Origin: Luidia sarsii
Lineage: Eukaryota > Echinodermata > Asteroidea > Paxillosida > Luidiidae
Direction: 5' to 3'
DNA: 64,000 bases
NCBI GenBank assembly: GCA_949987565.1
Contig: OX465112.1
Location: forward strand, 13,152,580-13,216,579
Position numbers and translations under genes: made by a program. Below the pieces are notes generated by a model. That model saw only the letters and a list, made by a program, of their open reading frames with translations, was not told the DNA's origin and ran no database searches. Each line of letters begins with the position of its first letter. Position 1 is the stretch's first letter. Of this stretch, positions 12,640 to 25,530 are shown piece after piece.

Positions 12640-13400
12640 GCGGCGTGAGAGAGAGAGGAGGAGGGAGTACATGAGAGAGAGAGAGAGAGGGGGGGATGAG
12701 CGAGGGAGAAAGAGAGAGAGAGACGGATGGGGGAGAGAGAGAAGGGGAGAGAGAACGAGAGAGGGGAAGACAGGAGGAGAAAGAGAGATGGAGAGGGTGA
12801 CAGGAGGAGAGGGAGAGACGAGTGCCGGAGAGAGAGAGAGAGGGGGGGGGTGAGAGAGGGAGACGGAGAGGGAGAGAGGAGAGAGAGAGAAAGGAAAGGG
12901 AGAGACAGAGGGAGAGACGCAGCGATACAGAGAAATAGACAGACAGAAAGAGCGAGATGGGGAGAGACAGAGAGATAGGAGAGAGCGACAGGTAGACAGC
13001 AAGACAGACAGAGACACACACAGAGGAAGAGACATGCATACAGATATTGAGGAGAGGGGGGAAAGGGGATGGGAAAGATATGAGAAAGAGATGGGTCCAG
13101 AGAGGGAGGGACCTTGACAAAGAGAGAGAGAAAGAGGGAGAGAGAGAGAGAGAGGGAGAGAGAGAGAAAGAGGGAGAGAGAGAGAGAGGGCAGAGAGATC
13201 GACCAAAAGCAGGGAGACAGAGGCAAAGAGACAAACAGAAAATGGGGGAGAGAGAGAGGGAGAGTCAGTGACCAGAGAGTCGGGGAGACTGAGAGACATG
13301 GGCAGGGAGAACGGAAGACGTACGGTAGTGACTACGGCAGAGGCAGAAACAGAGGCAGAAGCAGAAGCAGGGAGGCACATAGAGACGGGACACATCGAGA
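12640..13400. repeat. (GA)n-rich tract
   Basis: Imperfect GAGAGAGAGAGGGG repeats with GACAGA/CAGAGA parts. Near 13340 it changes to GGCAGAAACAGAGGCAGAAG. Confidence 0.9.
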
Positions 13401-14339
13401 CACGGAGTCCGAGATGCCGACAGAGAGCAAGGCAATGCTGACCTCTTATTATACAAAGAGACTAACATCCATTCAGGCAAGAGGTGGTGTACAGGGACGA
13501 AGGAAGGAGAGACGCGAACCCTCAGCTCTGTAGATGTATTGATGCTCAGCGAGCGGTGACTCAGCTCGGCAGTGGGTCTGATTAGGGAGACCTGCCCGGT
13601 CGCCTTGCCCTGCCCCTACACCGTGCCAGACTCGGCCGTCCGAGGGCCTCCCTCTCCCCCGTCCCTCCACTCATCCTCCGCCGCCTCTCGGTTGTCCCAG
13701 CCGAGCTGGGGCCGTAGCTCTGCTTCCCCCCTCCCCACAAGGCCTCGTCCCATACCCCTCCCCCACAACCGCCCGAACCCCCCCCCCCCCATCTAGATCC
13801 TCCGCACTCCCTCCATCCCCCGTCTCCCTGCCTGCACCAGCGCGGTTGACACGGTGCCCGTTGGGGCGCGGGAGATTGATAACTCACTAATGAAACGGAC
13901 ATGGGATTCTCAAGCGCATCAAATTTAATGGACTGGTCACATTGCCAATCAGTGTGCCTATTAAGCCGACCTCCGCTTGTTCCAGCCTGCAGATCAGGCG
14001 AACGAAAGCGAGAGACTGAAAGACAAGAAGAGAGCCAGAGAGCGAGAGTGAGAGATGGAGAGAGAGAGAGAGAGAAGAGGAGAGAAGGGGGGGGGGGGGC
14101 TTATAGGCGCTTGTCCGGGGTAGCAAACCCGGTGATCCCCCTTGTAATGAGGTTCTCACCGCGGCCGGCCAAACATTTAATAGTGGATTTGCGCGCGGCT
14201 TCATCCGCGCCACTCTCCAATATCGGCGCGTGTCTTAAGCAATCGAAACATGATTACCTTGGTAACTGCGGAGTAATTATAGAGATTGTGCAGCGCCCGG
14301 TGATCGGCAGGAATCGCCCGGATTAGGACGCTCTCTCCT
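13401..14339. other. Non-coding stretch
   Basis: C-rich around 13640-13830, a GA run at 14055-14085, and otherwise single-copy-looking DNA. Confidence 0.4.
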
Positions 14340-14375
14340 CCATCGCTCCTCGCTCTGCATGTCTCCCTCTCTCCC

Positions 14376-14409
<34 letters not shown>

Positions 14410-14698
14410 CCGCTTGGTCTCCAGTCCCAACGACCCCTCGAGCGAGGCTTGAGATATTCCCCCGCTGGGATATGACCGCTAAACCGCTTCTCGCTGTTCC
14501 TCGGTGTTATGTTTTCCTCTTTCTTCCCCCTTCCCCTTTCTCATTCTCTCTCTCTCTCTACCTCTTTCTACCCCATCTCTGTCTCTTTCTGTCTCTTTCT
14601 GTCTCTTTCCCAGTCTAAGACAGTCTCTCCCTCCCCCTCTATCTGTCTCTCTGTCTCTCACTTCTCTCCCCGTCTTTCCCTCTCTCTCTCTCTATCTC

Positions 14699-14743
<45 letters not shown>

Positions 14744-15010
14744 CTCCCTCCCTCCCTCCCTTCCTCCCTCTTTTTCATCCTCTCGTTATTCTCTCTCCTT
14801 CTCTCTATCTCCCCTGTTATGTTTCTCTGTCTTTGTCCCTGTCTCTTTCCCTGTCTAGGTCTCCCCCTCTCTCTCACTCTCACTATCTTCCACTTTCTCT
14901 GTCTCCTGTCTCTCTCTGTCCCCCTCTCTGTCTCTCTCACTACCTTCCCCTTTCTCCGTCTCCTCCTCTCTGTCTCTCTGTCTCCCTGTCCCTCCTTTTC
15001 ACCCCCCCCC
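14340..15010. repeat. (CT)n-rich tract
   Basis: CTCTCTCTCTCTCTCTCTC near 14385-14410 and 14700-14740, with TCTGTCTCTTTCTGTC parts between. A short non-repetitive interval lies at 14411-14510. Confidence 0.9.
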
Positions 15011-16063
15011 CCTCTTTGAGCGTGTGTTTTTTTTTTCTTCAGCGCCATGTCATCGAGATATCATCTCACCGGAGCGCCTTTCTCGCGGGAACACGAGCCG
15101 CACCGAGGATAAACAGCAAATTAGAATTGTAACACTAACACCCAGCGGAGTAGCGAAGCAGCGCCGAGCCGGAGAGAGCTAGAGGAGAGAGACAGAGAAA
15201 GAGAGGGGGAGAGAGGGAGAGCCCGGACGACCGAGCGCCCCTCAGCTCCTCTGCAAACTGGGATAAAAAAAACCCACACGCACAAACCAAGGAATGAGAT
15301 AGATGGTCGAGGGGTAGTGGGGGGGATGTCGAGAATAAGGAGAGACAGGGAGAGAGGGGAAAAGGGTTGGGGGTGGGGGAATAAGAAGAAGAGAGAAGAA
15401 GAAGAGCCAGGATGGAGCGGGGGCTTAGCTCCGCGTGGAAACTCGAGATTCCGGCGTTACACCTCAATTTCGCGCCCGGCTTTGGCGGGGGGGATCTTGG
15501 AGCTGCCCGTATCTCTTGAGACGTCGCGGCGGAGTTGAGTCGGTGATGGCCGGGGAGTGGCGCTGCGACTGCCGAGTCAGCCTGGGCCGAGCCAGCGTGG
15601 CAATTACAGCCAAGAGGAGTAGACCAAAACATCACCGGAAGAAAATGCTACTTATAAAAATCAAAGCTACTTACATCCTCAGGGATTGCGAAAAGCTTGT
15701 AATTTCCCCCTCCTACTTTTCAACTCATCCCTTGAACTTTGTATTGCTTGTTTTTTTTTGTTTTTTTAACCCCGCGTTGTTACTCTTTTACGGGACGTAA
15801 ATTGCAGGAAATCCTCCTACCGCTACGAGCTCAACTAAGAGGTAATGCATGGTTCTCCAGACTTCCTCTGGAATCGCTCTGGGTATCTTTGTTTTATTCT
15901 TGTTTAATACATCGAGAAGGATCCGGTCCTGTGAGACACTAGGCGCGAGGCGTGAAATGGCAGCCACGCTGGTGTCGCTCAACTGCGCGGGTCACCGCTG
16001 GGGGCGCGCTAGGGCAATTTTATCTGGATGGCGCCAAACCCCTCGCTGTTCAGGAGAGATATA
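15011..16063. other. Non-coding stretch
   Basis: Short GA runs at 15170-15225, GAAGAAG near 15385-15405, T-runs near 15750-15767. No gene recognised. Confidence 0.4.
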
Positions 16064-16184
16064 GGCCGTGTCCGAAACGGGTTTCCAGAGCTACGGCTAA
16101 GGCTATTGTCTTCGCATCTCCCTGTGTTTCCAATAGGGGGGAAATCTAGACCTAGCTCTATAGACGCCCGTTTCGGACACGGCC
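16064..16184. mobile_element. Small MITE with perfect 18-bp terminal inverted repeats
   Basis: The ends GGCCGTGTCCGAAACGGG (16064-16081) and CCCGTTTCGGACACGGCC (16167-16184) are exact reverse complements. The element is 121 bp long. No clear target-site duplication is visible. The DNA that follows (16190-16550 and 16800-16960) holds degenerate repeats with GGCTTCAAATTACACAC and GTCTATGGAAGCCGC. Confidence 0.8.
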
Positions 16185-16557
16185 ATGGACCGTTTCCGAA
16201 AGAATCGGCTACGGTCCCAGTTTACACAGGGATCTATAGAAGCCAGTAGTTAGTGACTGCTTACACTCCCCATAGAATTGTGTATTTTTTCCGGCCATAG
16301 CCAACACATTCGCACACGGCCATAGCACGGGTGACGCCCCGAAGTAGTTGCAAGGTCAGATGTCATTAGCTACGGCTTCAGATTACACAGGAGTCTATGG
16401 AGCAACTAGCTACGGCGAGGGATCTAAGGAAGCCGCTCGCTATAAGGCGGCTAAGTTTTCAAATCATAGACAGAAGTAACGGCTTCAAATTACACACGAG
16501 TCTATGGAAGGCGCTATCTGTATAGTGGCTATGCCCTCAATTTACGCTCGAGTTTGT

Positions 16558-16798
16558 GGCCGTTTACGAAATGCTTAGGCTCGGGCTTGGGCTTCGGTCA
16601 TATTGATCTTACTCGTTATAACATCAAAGGCATCTAAAAAAAAACAATCATTCGGGCTCTAATTTCTTAGTTAATACTCTGTACTTATCAATCCAACAAA
16701 CCTTCACATTCGGAAACAAACCTCAACTTGGATGTTCAGGTCTTGCCGGATGGAGACGAAACCTAAGCCCGAGCCTAAGCCTTCATTTCGTCAACGGC
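16558..16798 (+). mobile_element. MITE family B, copy 1
   Basis: It begins GGCCGTTTACGAAATG, then CTTAGGCTCGGGCTTGGGCT, and ends in the inverted AAGCCCGAGCCTAAGCCTTC...CGTCAACGGC. The interior carries CAACAAACCTTCACATTCGG and AAACAAACCTCAACTTGGAT. The family recurs at 39605-39843 and 41615-41843. It is inserted into an older degenerate repeat that continues on both sides. Confidence 0.8.
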
Positions 16799-16988
16799 TA
16801 AATGATAGCCGACAGCGGCTGCGTCTTTGACATACACGCGAATCCATCACTCACTCGCCATGCGCAGTGTAGCGACGGCTAGAAAATAATTACACGCGAG
16901 ACCATGAAAGCCGCTTGCTCTAGTGGCTATGACTTCAAAATACGCCTGCGTGTAATGTTGCGCTGAACCACAGGCCACGGTATACGGG

Positions 16989-17286
16989 TCGCGATATTTG
17001 TTTTCCGTACCACATTATTCGCTATGGGCCCATGTTTGTGCACAAACAAAGTATGAAGAATTGAGTCTCAGGTCACTCAGATTGCTCACGTACGTTGTAA
17101 TCACTGTGCAGAAAGCCTTTATTGGCTGTGCAGAAAGCCTTTATAGGTTGTGCAGAAAGCCTATCCCTAGCGTTAACTTCAACTGGTATAGACCCCTCCC
17201 CTCCCCCTTGCCCCACAACCCGTAAATTGTTTCTGCACAAACATATGGGCCCATAGCGAATTATGTGGTACGGAAAAAAAATCGCG
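16989..17286. mobile_element. Inverted-repeat element with an internal 22-bp triplet repeat
   Basis: The left arm (TCGCGATATTTGTTTTCCGT, ACCACATTATTCGCTATGGG, CCCATGTTTGTGCACAAAC) is matched by its near reverse complement at about 17230-17286. Inside, GTGCAGAAAGCCTTTATTGG recurs three times at 22-bp spacing (17107-17162). No coding capacity. Confidence 0.7.
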
Positions 17287-17914
17287 AACGGGTCACCTTC
17301 GCGAAACGTTCCCCACTGTACTGGAGCAAGAGTGCAACACTGCCGTGCTGATTTTAACGACTTTTCCAGCAACTGCGTTCATTCTGTGGTTGCTGTATAC
17401 AACATCCGACGTGTGTGGACACGATAACAAGACGAATTCGGAGGTTATTTTCATCTGGGGGGGGGGGAGCCGTCGATAGGCAGCTGGAAATAAACGACAA
17501 TTCGAAACGTTAGACCCTGTTTGGGAAATAAACGATACTAAAACTTCTATAAAAAATACATTTCTGGTGAATGATATTGACATAATTGATTGCCCCAAAG
17601 TGTTTCATGCTTGAAGCTTTTAAAGTGTCATAAACATTGTGATATTATTCCTTCCTGATTTCGATCGCTCTATAGGCCTATATACTTGAGACCCGACCTT
17701 TCTTTCATATGAATGATGTCAAGTACCGCTGGCAATCATCATTTATTTAGCATTGGTGTAGGCCTATATCAGTATGAGAACGCTCACTCGAACGTGGATG
17801 CCAAATTCGTCCGAAGACGTCACTCTTAAGATGCGTCGAGATCAATAGGCCTATATCTGATAATAGGATTTGAATGTTTGCAAGGGCGGAAGCACAATGT
17901 GGACAGTTTTTCGG
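17287..17914. other. Non-coding stretch with TAGGCCTA palindromes
   Basis: Three of the eight TAGGCCTA sites of the window are here (17673, 17759, 17846). No gene recognised. Confidence 0.4.
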
Positions 17915-17978
17915 TGACACCATCATGTACGCCAGCTCTTTCCAGAGGAAGTGTGGCTCTAAAACGGAACTCGTAACA
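17915..17978 (-). mobile_element. Fragment of a type B element
   Basis: CGGTGACACCATCATGTACG and GAGGAAGTGTGGCTCTAAAA match the flank of the type B motif at 33262 (GGTGACACCATGTAGC, GAAGGAGTGTGGCTCTGAAA). The ribozyme-like part is absent. Confidence 0.45.
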
Positions 17979-18048
17979 AAGGCGAAGAGGAACATTTATC
18001 ATTATTGATAAAGAAACTGCATTCTTTGGGAGGCACCGGCTTAAGTAA

Positions 18049-18419
18049 GTAAGCCTAATCGCAACGATACAACAATGGGAAGATCGGAAAACATCGATGT
18101 CCACAGATTTCCTTCTAATCTACACAGTTTGTAGATGGTCACGATAGAATCCTCATGTTGAAATCTTACGGTCTGGGATGCTATACTTCCCTAGAAATCT
18201 TCACTCAAACATCGACATATAGTTTATAACTCGCAAGTCATAAACTATTTCTTACACTACAGAATGGTGCAAAAACCGTGACGGTTTTTACCCTTTTCTA
18301 CTTTCTCAGATCACCATTTGAGCTGAAACCTTCGCAGGATTGCTTTTTTGGGGGATGTTAAAATGGTTTAACACACAAACTGTGGCAATCTTTTGACCTT
18401 TACCAATATAGGGCCTTTA
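18049..18419 (-). mobile_element. MITE family A, copy 2 (inverted)
   Basis: It carries the same interior blocks as copy 1 in reverse order (GAAGATCGGAAAACATCGAT, CACAGTTTGTAGATGG, CTTACGGTCTGGGATGCTA, TTTGAGCTGAAACCTTCGC, CACACAAACTGTGGC) and ends in CCAATATAGGGCCTTTA. The left end is degraded. Confidence 0.7.
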
Positions 18420-19104
18420 GTACAAATTGGGTTCGGATGTTGAGAAGTAAGTAAAGTACTTTTAAAAGAAAGTCATACATCGTTAAAAGTGAAAGAGTTG
18501 CTGTTGACTCCATGTGAGAAATCTCGATTGAGGTTGGGCATGGTTCTGAATGAAAACGCCTGCGAATCAACGATTCGGGCAGTGTGCAAACTGTGCATGC
18601 ACCCTGACCGGCGTCAGGAGACACTGCCAACTTTTTTTCCCAGCAAATTACTCGAAAAAAACACTAGGGTCGAGCTCCAACAAGAATTCGACGGAGGCTT
18701 CCTTTCCGAGAAATACTTGGGCAGCACCATACAAACGTTTTCAATCCTGATTTTTGCAGCTCCTCGTGAGTGATTTTTTTGTTTTCGTCCGTAAAAGGCT
18801 TCTGAACGCTTCCTACTCCCTACCCCCCCCCCACCTTATCCAGTCTCCAGCCATAACTGTCTGGTTTAATATCAACAGCTCCCGGGAAAAGGGCTCGTGG
18901 TTCAACGGCCCGGCAATACTTGTCGGCAAGTCGAAAGGCCAGTCGTTAAAAAAAAAACTCCGGAAAATAAAGTCTAAACTGGTTTTTAATGAGTTTCCTC
19001 AGCCGAGAGGGAAGAGGGGGAAAAAAGACCGCCAGTTTTTGTGTGCGTATGTGCGTGTGGCTTGGAGGCCAATTTCCACCGATAGGCGCGAAAGGGTAAT
19101 GATT
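18420..19104. other. Non-coding stretch
   Basis: The frame at 18489-18773 resembles no family I know. Nothing else recognised. Confidence 0.4.
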
Positions 19105-19678
19105 TTACCCCCACTCTTCCCCACCCCCTCTCCATCCCTCTACCTCTCCCGTCTCTCTATCCCTTCTCCATCCCTCTGCTCTCTCCCTCTCTATCCGCCT
19201 CCCCCTTTATCCCTCTCTCTCCCTCCCCTCTCCCTCTCTCCACTCCTCCACCCTCCCTCTCCCTCTCTCCACCCCTCCACCCTCCCTCTCCCTCTCTCCC
19301 CTCTCCCTCGCTATTCATCTCTTGATCATTCTCTCACTCTCTCCATCTCTCCCTCTCTCCCATCTCTCTCCCTCTATCACCCTCTTTCTCCCCGTCTTTC
19401 TCCCCCTCCCCCTCCTTTCCGCTTTCTCTCTTACTCATCCTCTCTTTCTCCCCTCTCCCCCTCTGTCTCCCTTCCCCTCCCTCCCTCTCCCCCTCTAGCT
19501 CTGTCTCCCTCCCCTCCCTCCCTCTCCCCCTCTGTCTCCCTTCCCCTCCCCCTTTCTCCCTGTCTCTCTCCCCGTCTCTCCCTCCCTCTCCTCCCCACCC
19601 CATCTCTCTGTCCCTTTTCTCTCTCTTCTGTCTCTCTCTTCTCTCTCTCTCCCCTCTCCCCCCTCTCTCTCTCTCTCT

Positions 19679-19710
<32 letters not shown>

Positions 19711-19990
19711 ACCTCTCTCTCTATCATCACTTCTCTCTCCCTCTCTCTCTCACTCTCTCTCTCTCCCTCTCTCTCTCTCTATCATCCTCTCTCTCTCCCG
19801 CCCTCTCCCGCTTTCTTTCTCCTATCTCTCAATCGCTAAACCGCAACTCACTGTAGGTGTTTTCCTTTCTCCGTATACCCCCTCTCCCCTTCTCGCTCCC
19901 CTCCCCTCATCCCCCCCATCTCTCTCGCTCCCCCCCCCCCCTCTCGCCCCTCTCTCCAAATCTCTCTCTATTTCTCTCGATTTAGACTTA
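19105..19990. repeat. (CT)n-rich tract
   Basis: About 0.9 kb of pyrimidine-rich repeats with a locally repeated CTCCCCCTCTGTCTCCCTTC near 19458-19550. Confidence 0.9.
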
Positions 19991-22843
19991 AAGCAGCGAC
20001 GGAGATCTTGAAATAGACCCCGAAGCGATCAGCCGGACTGGATTTGAAGATATCTCCAATTAAGGTGCGCGAATGGCCAATAATAGATCGCCGGGAATCG
20101 AGGCATTCGTTCCGCCGAGATAAAAAAAAAACCGCTTCATTGGCCCGTGATTGTCTCTCGTCTCTTCGGGTCCCGTCTTCTCATAGGGTCGTGTCAAAGG
20201 AGGCAATTAGCGGCCAGTATAGGTTTCGGGCAATATTCAAGAGACGAAATCAGTTGTTCGGTATTTCTTTCCAAAGATTGCTGTTTGTATAGTATTGAGC
20301 CCGAGACAATGTCCATCGTGTCTTTCTTTATTTTATTTTTTTAAGGGACGGTCCGCGGCTTGATGACTACAAAAGTCTCGTGCACGCTTGCAACGTAGGC
20401 CTATCAAGTCTTCGAAACAACGGACAGTCGCTTGTGTTACTATCTGGCCCACTGATTGGATACAGTTTGAGATTAAAGACAACTGTATTCCACTTGGAAA
20501 CTTCCTCGACAGGTGACCCTGTACACTTTCAAGACTAGCTCCTCCGATTATAGGCCGTGAAAACTGAAGTAACGTCCGACTCGTTCCGAGAAATGCGGAA
20601 TAGCATAGTCTCCGATACGATGTTCGTCTAATGAGACTTGGTCTGATTTTAGAATGCTTCTTAAATAAAAAGCAAATATCTATAATGACATGTATATGTT
20701 CATTTCCGATTATAGTCAATAGCAATATGGAAATAAATAAATCATGAATAAATGAATGAATGAATTACCCCGAAATGCATTCTCGAAAACATTTATTTTC
20801 AGAACTAAGTCGAAAGCTTGTATAATAATCATACATTTCTGTTCCAAGTTCACACATTTTGCTGTGACCAAAACGTTCCACCCGATTTTTTCATAAGCCC
20901 TTCGGAAAGCTGTATGAATTGATTTCATTATGAAAACCACCGTTGAAGACCAATTGATTTTGTTTTTTCCAATAGCATCCAACAGGATATCGATATTGAT
21001 GATGACAGTGCTGCTGCTGTCGTTTCATATGTGATAAAATTATGACCAATGACATCCCGGACTAGCCGGTAACTCACTACAGATATTCTTACCAAAAACA
21101 AAAAATGTGTCGAAATTATTTTCCCATTTTTCCTCTCCAGTTTTCACCTTACTGGGTTTGGCAGACTACTCGGGGGCATGGTATGTCCCTGTCACTTTCA
21201 ACTTCTTGTTTTTGCTCTGATTTCTCCCTTGGAAAGCTGCGCTTGCCGTCAAAAATGGAAAAATATCTAATGGCATATACCCAAAGGTTAAATACAGGCA
21301 ATGAAGTATACTCACCCTCCCCCCCCCCACTTAAAATATGAAGAAACAAAATTTGGCTCAAAAGCAGAATAAGGAAAAAGAAAACCTCCCTGGTTCTCGT
21401 CATCCTTTGCTTCAGTAAGTACTGTCAGCAACCTGGCGCCCGTGCATCCGATATAAAGAATGATAAAGACTGTTCACACTTTTCTGACGTCTGACGAGAT
21501 TGAGCAAGATTGTGTTTGCAACATCGTGGGTGCAAACCGTCCCTGGTGGATTTGGTCGAATCTGAAGAGAGAAAAAAAAACACCCGCAAAACAACTCGGC
21601 ACCGAGGTCGGTGATCTCTGCTCATTTTCAGCGCGATTTCCCGAGGACCCCCCTCCCCCCCCCAAAAAAAAAAAATCACTTAAAGTATGAGTCCATAAAC
21701 GTCGCGAACTCCCAATGCAAATCTCAAAGTGCCTGATGCAATTCCGTCACTATTGAACTAGGGACACCTTTCTCAAAGGCGGAATTTCTTTCGTGGAGAA
21801 AGAGGTCGGGTCCAACCGACTACCGGGTAACGTCAGGGCCTCCTTATTTCCGAAGCTGGCTCTTTCTGGTCAAAGAGGTATCTCTTTACTCGGGGGCTGC
21901 ACAATACTGAAGCAAGGTCAGCTTCTTTGCGTGTCGCCTGTCCGTCTGTCTGTTCGTCTGTTCGTCTTTACTCGATTTGCGCTCATTACAATATGAGTCA
22001 CAAGGAGTATACAATTAAGAATATTTGTTGTAATCAATAAGCTCTGAAATACTCTTTGTTTTGTGTGACATCAATCTTAGTGCAGTATGACAAAGACAGT
22101 TGGATAAACAAAAGCGCGCACGGGCTGTCGGACCGTAAGTTGATTTTGACGCTACTTATAGTCCGACCCGACTTAATCGGCCATCTCCCTCGTACCTGCG
22201 TGCTTATAATTAGCCAACTATTGTGAAGGCGAAACTCGGGTCTTCGATTGCCAAAAAAAATCATGAATAATTTGGCCGGCTCCTGTGTTCGGATGCCGGC
22301 CGGAGTAATTGTGTTCTCTTCCCCCTCTGGCCTTCCTATATGAATAAATGGATGAAACGCCAAGAGCGGGAGAAGGGGGGGACTCACCGGGCAAAGCGGT
22401 TACCCTCCCCCGGGGCTAGCGCGCCTGTTGCCCGGGTGCACCGAGCGGCCGACGCGGTGACGGGCCGGGCCTGTATCCCCGCCATCCATCGAGCTCCGTA
22501 ACATTCGGCTCCCTGCAAGACGACCCCCCCCAAACGTTTCCTTAAAAAAAATCCACGGCCCTATTATAGACCTCTATAGTTCTCTCGTCCACCGAGGTAA
22601 TTGCGTTACCGACAAGTTTAATTCCCCACCAAAGGTACCGACACCAATCGGTATAGAGGAGAGAGAGGAGGGGGCTATCTCGCTTGATACCCCGCCTATG
22701 TTCGCTGGGAGCGTTTGACTCAACCTACGCGTCGCTTCCATCTCACTTTTCGAGCGATCTAAATAGCCATTTAGTCCGAGGGGTAGTTTTCCATCGTTTT
22801 ATTTTTTCTTTCTGCCCGCTGCAACAAGCGATTGTTGAGACAG
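19991..22843. other. Non-coding stretch
   Basis: Mostly AT-rich single-copy-looking DNA with one TAGGCCTA (20396) and a GC-rich island near 22390-22500. Open frames are under 165 codons without domains. Confidence 0.4.
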
Positions 22844-23445
22844 GGGTAGAGGCAGGGGTAGAGACAGAGGCACAGACAGGGGTAGAGGCAGAGGCAGAGG
22901 CAGAGGCAGAGGCAGCGGTAGAGGCAGGGGCAGGGGCAGAGGCAGAGGCAGGGACAGAGGTAGAGGCAGAGACAGAGACAGAGACAGAGGCAGGGGCAGA
23001 GGCAGAGGCCGTGGTAGAGGCAGAGGCAGAGGTAGAGGCAGGGGTAGAGGCAGGGGCAGAGACAGAGGCAGAGGCAGAGGCAGAGGCAGAGGCAGAGGTA
23101 GAGGCAGAGGCAGGAGTAGAGGCAGGGGCAAGGACAGAGGCAGAGGCAGGGACAGAGGTAGAGGCATAGACAGAGACAGAGACAGGGGCAGAGGCAGGGG
23201 CAGAGGCAGAGGCCGTGGTAGAGGCAGAGGCAGAGGCATGGGTAGAGGCAGAGGCAGAGGCAGAGGCAGGGGCAGGGGCAGAGGGAGGGGCAGAGGGAGG
23301 GGCAGAGACCGGGGTAGAGGCAGGGGCAGAGGCAGAGGCAGAGGCAGGGGCAGAGGCAGAGGCAGGGGTAGAGGCAGGGGCAGAGACAGAGGCTGAGGTA
23401 GGGGTAGAGGCAGAGGCAGAGACAGAGACAGAGGCAGAGGCAGGG
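22844..23445. repeat. Hexanucleotide (GGCAGA)n minisatellite
   Basis: GAGGCAGAGGCAGGGGCAGA-type repeats with GGTAGA and GACAGA variants run for about 600 bp. Open frames through it give only Glu-Ala or Leu-Pro alternation and are not genes. Confidence 0.95.
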
Positions 23446-24069
23446 AAACAGAGATCAAAATCTCGTCATATTCCATCATTGATTGACTGAACTTAACCGT
23501 ACGTTCGCTGCGCGCTTCGGCAAGCTTCGGCAAGCCTCGATGCAATCCTTGCTCTTTATGCACGGCAATCGTGCATCGCCGAGCCGCATATCATTCTACC
23601 GAAGCCCCTCTACCAAGTGAACGAACCATCACAAACGTTCAGAGCGTTTGGCTTGGGTTATTCGAACCACCACTCACTCCCCCGTCCCGCCCGCCCAGTA
23701 AATACAAGGCAAATTAACCAGCGCCAGATTAACCCTGCCTTGTATAACCGTTGACGAACCGAGAACAATTAAATCAATGAGCGAGGTCCCGTCCACCGTC
23801 AAAAAGGTAATCTGGAAGCGGAAATTGTCTCCACCTATTTAAACCCACGGCTCAACCCCTCTTTCTTCTTCATCCAAACCGTCATCCATCTAAACAAAAC
23901 TCGAATCAGATTGCAATTAGTCATCAATAGGTTTCACCACGCCAGCGATTGTTTTTTTATGTGTGTGGAGAAGAAAGAAAGAAAAATGAAAAGAAAAACC
24001 ATGCATAGAATTGCATACAAACCAACAGAGTGTCCGTTTTGAGATGAGCAAGTTCAGTTCTTCTGAGGA
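23446..24069. other. Non-coding stretch
   Basis: Contains the doubled word CTTCGGCAAG at 23516-23535. Nothing else recognised. Confidence 0.4.
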
Positions 24070-24612
24070 AAAATAGAACGAGAGACGAAGAGAGAGGTGG
24101 AGAATTTAGGGAGAGGAGGTGATGAAGAGAGGGAGAGAGAGAGACATTAGGGAGAGAGGGGATAGAGGGAGGGACAGACAGACAGAGATAGAGATAGAGA
24201 GAAAGACATCAGGGAGAGAGGGGATAGAGAGAGGGACAGATAGACAGAGATAGAGACGGAGAGAAAGACAGGGATAAGGAGGGAGGGAAGAGAGGAGAGA
24301 TAGGCCTTATGAAGAGGGAGGGGGAGGGAGAGGGAGAGGGAGGGGAGGGGGAGAGAGATGGTGGAGAGAGAGCGAGAGAGAGGGAGGGGGAGGGAGAGAG
24401 AGGGGGAGGGGGAGAGAGATGGTGGAGAGAGAGCGAGAGAGAGAGAGGGGGAGGGAGGGAGAGAGAGGGGGAGGGAGAGAGAGAGAAGAGAGAGACAGAA
24501 GAGAGAGAGGGGAGGGGAGAGAGAGGGAGGGAGGGAGGGAGAGAGAGGGGGAGAGAGAGAGATGGGAAGGGAGACAGAGGGGGAGAGAGAGGGAGAAATA
24601 GAGAGGAAGAGG
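24070..24612. repeat. (GA)n-rich tract
   Basis: The word GAGAGAGATGGTGGAGAGAG recurs at 24352 and 24412 (about 60 bp apart), and AGAAAGACATCAGGGAGAG-like words occur nearer the start, so small higher-order repeats are present. Confidence 0.9.
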
Positions 24613-25174
24613 CAGAAAATATCAAAGGCTCACCCGACACGAATAAATATGCAAATGACACTCAATTAAAAACCAATTAAGTTCGCTACAATTGGGCTCT
24701 AGCGCAATCAAGGGGAGGGCGCAGGGACAAAAGAGGAGGAGGGAAATAGAGGAGACAAACGAAGGGGGCTTTCTGGAGGGTGGGTAGTATTAATTCGCCG
24801 GTTTAATTCCCTCTTTCGATTTTTTTGTTTAGGGGGGAGTCTCGTTTTGTTTTGGGTCGTGTGGGTATTATCTCCAGAAGTCATAAATAGTAATGCCTTA
24901 TTTTGTTACAAGACCTCCGTGGGCTGAGCTGCTGGCGCGCGAGCCGAGCCGAGCCCGTTGCCCCGTGACCCGTTCCATCCCGGCACGGGATCGCTTGTCC
25001 GCCTCCGGCTGGGCAGGGGCGCGATGGAAAAGAGGGGTGTTAGTGAAGGGGGGGGGGATAAACGACTTGATTGAAGGAAGACCCGGACGGAAGTCGGTGC
25101 GGGGGGAAGAGTATAATCTGCACCAACTCACCGGGCAATACGCGGGAAATATAGACGTATAGGCCTATACTTTA
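24613..25174. other. Non-coding stretch
   Basis: GC-rich between 24930 and 25110. No gene recognised; one TAGGCCTA at 25160. Confidence 0.4.
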
Positions 25175-25430
25175 TTCCCCTTTCACACTAGCGATATTTT
25201 CATCGGTTGCACCGGTCGGGTGCACCCGGTGAATCCCTCAGTGTGAAAAGAAATTTGGATAGATCAACGGTAGATTTTTTTCGGGAATTGTTTACCCTCC
25301 AACCTTACCGGGGGGGGAATCCTCAACCACCCGGGGGATTTGCCAATTCTGGCCGGGAAGCAGAGAGAAGCTCGCAATACGCTAACCCAGGGTTGATGCG
25401 GGGTTTTTTTTCCAGGAAAAATTAGTGTGA
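25175..25430. mobile_element. Possible MITE with CACACT/AGTGTG ends
   Basis: It is bounded by CCCCTTTCACACTAGCGATA and, inverted, AAAAATTAGTGTGAATACAA. The short imperfect ends and the absence of a coding frame suggest a MITE. The TTCACACT motif is also the repeating edge of the 44-bp satellite that begins just downstream, so the two may share an origin. Confidence 0.4.
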
Positions 25431-25530
25431 ATACAAGGCGGGAGTAGCTATATACCTATTATGTCCACGGGAAAGGGGATTTACTCTCTGTTACCGAGAC
25501 CGGCAGTGCATGCTGGGCTTTGACGCTCAG

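Noticed and set aside
18754..19839. A 361-codon Ser/Pro/Leu-rich frame, and similar ones at 4580-5583, 5699-6377, 12556-13395 and 46461-47931
   Set aside because: They follow (CT)n/(GA)n tracts and are open on several frames. No domain or non-repeat part is recognisable.
22684..23563. Glu-Ala (plus) and Leu-Pro (minus) repeat frames
   Set aside because: They arise from the (GGCAGA)n minisatellite; opposite strands are open over the same stretch.
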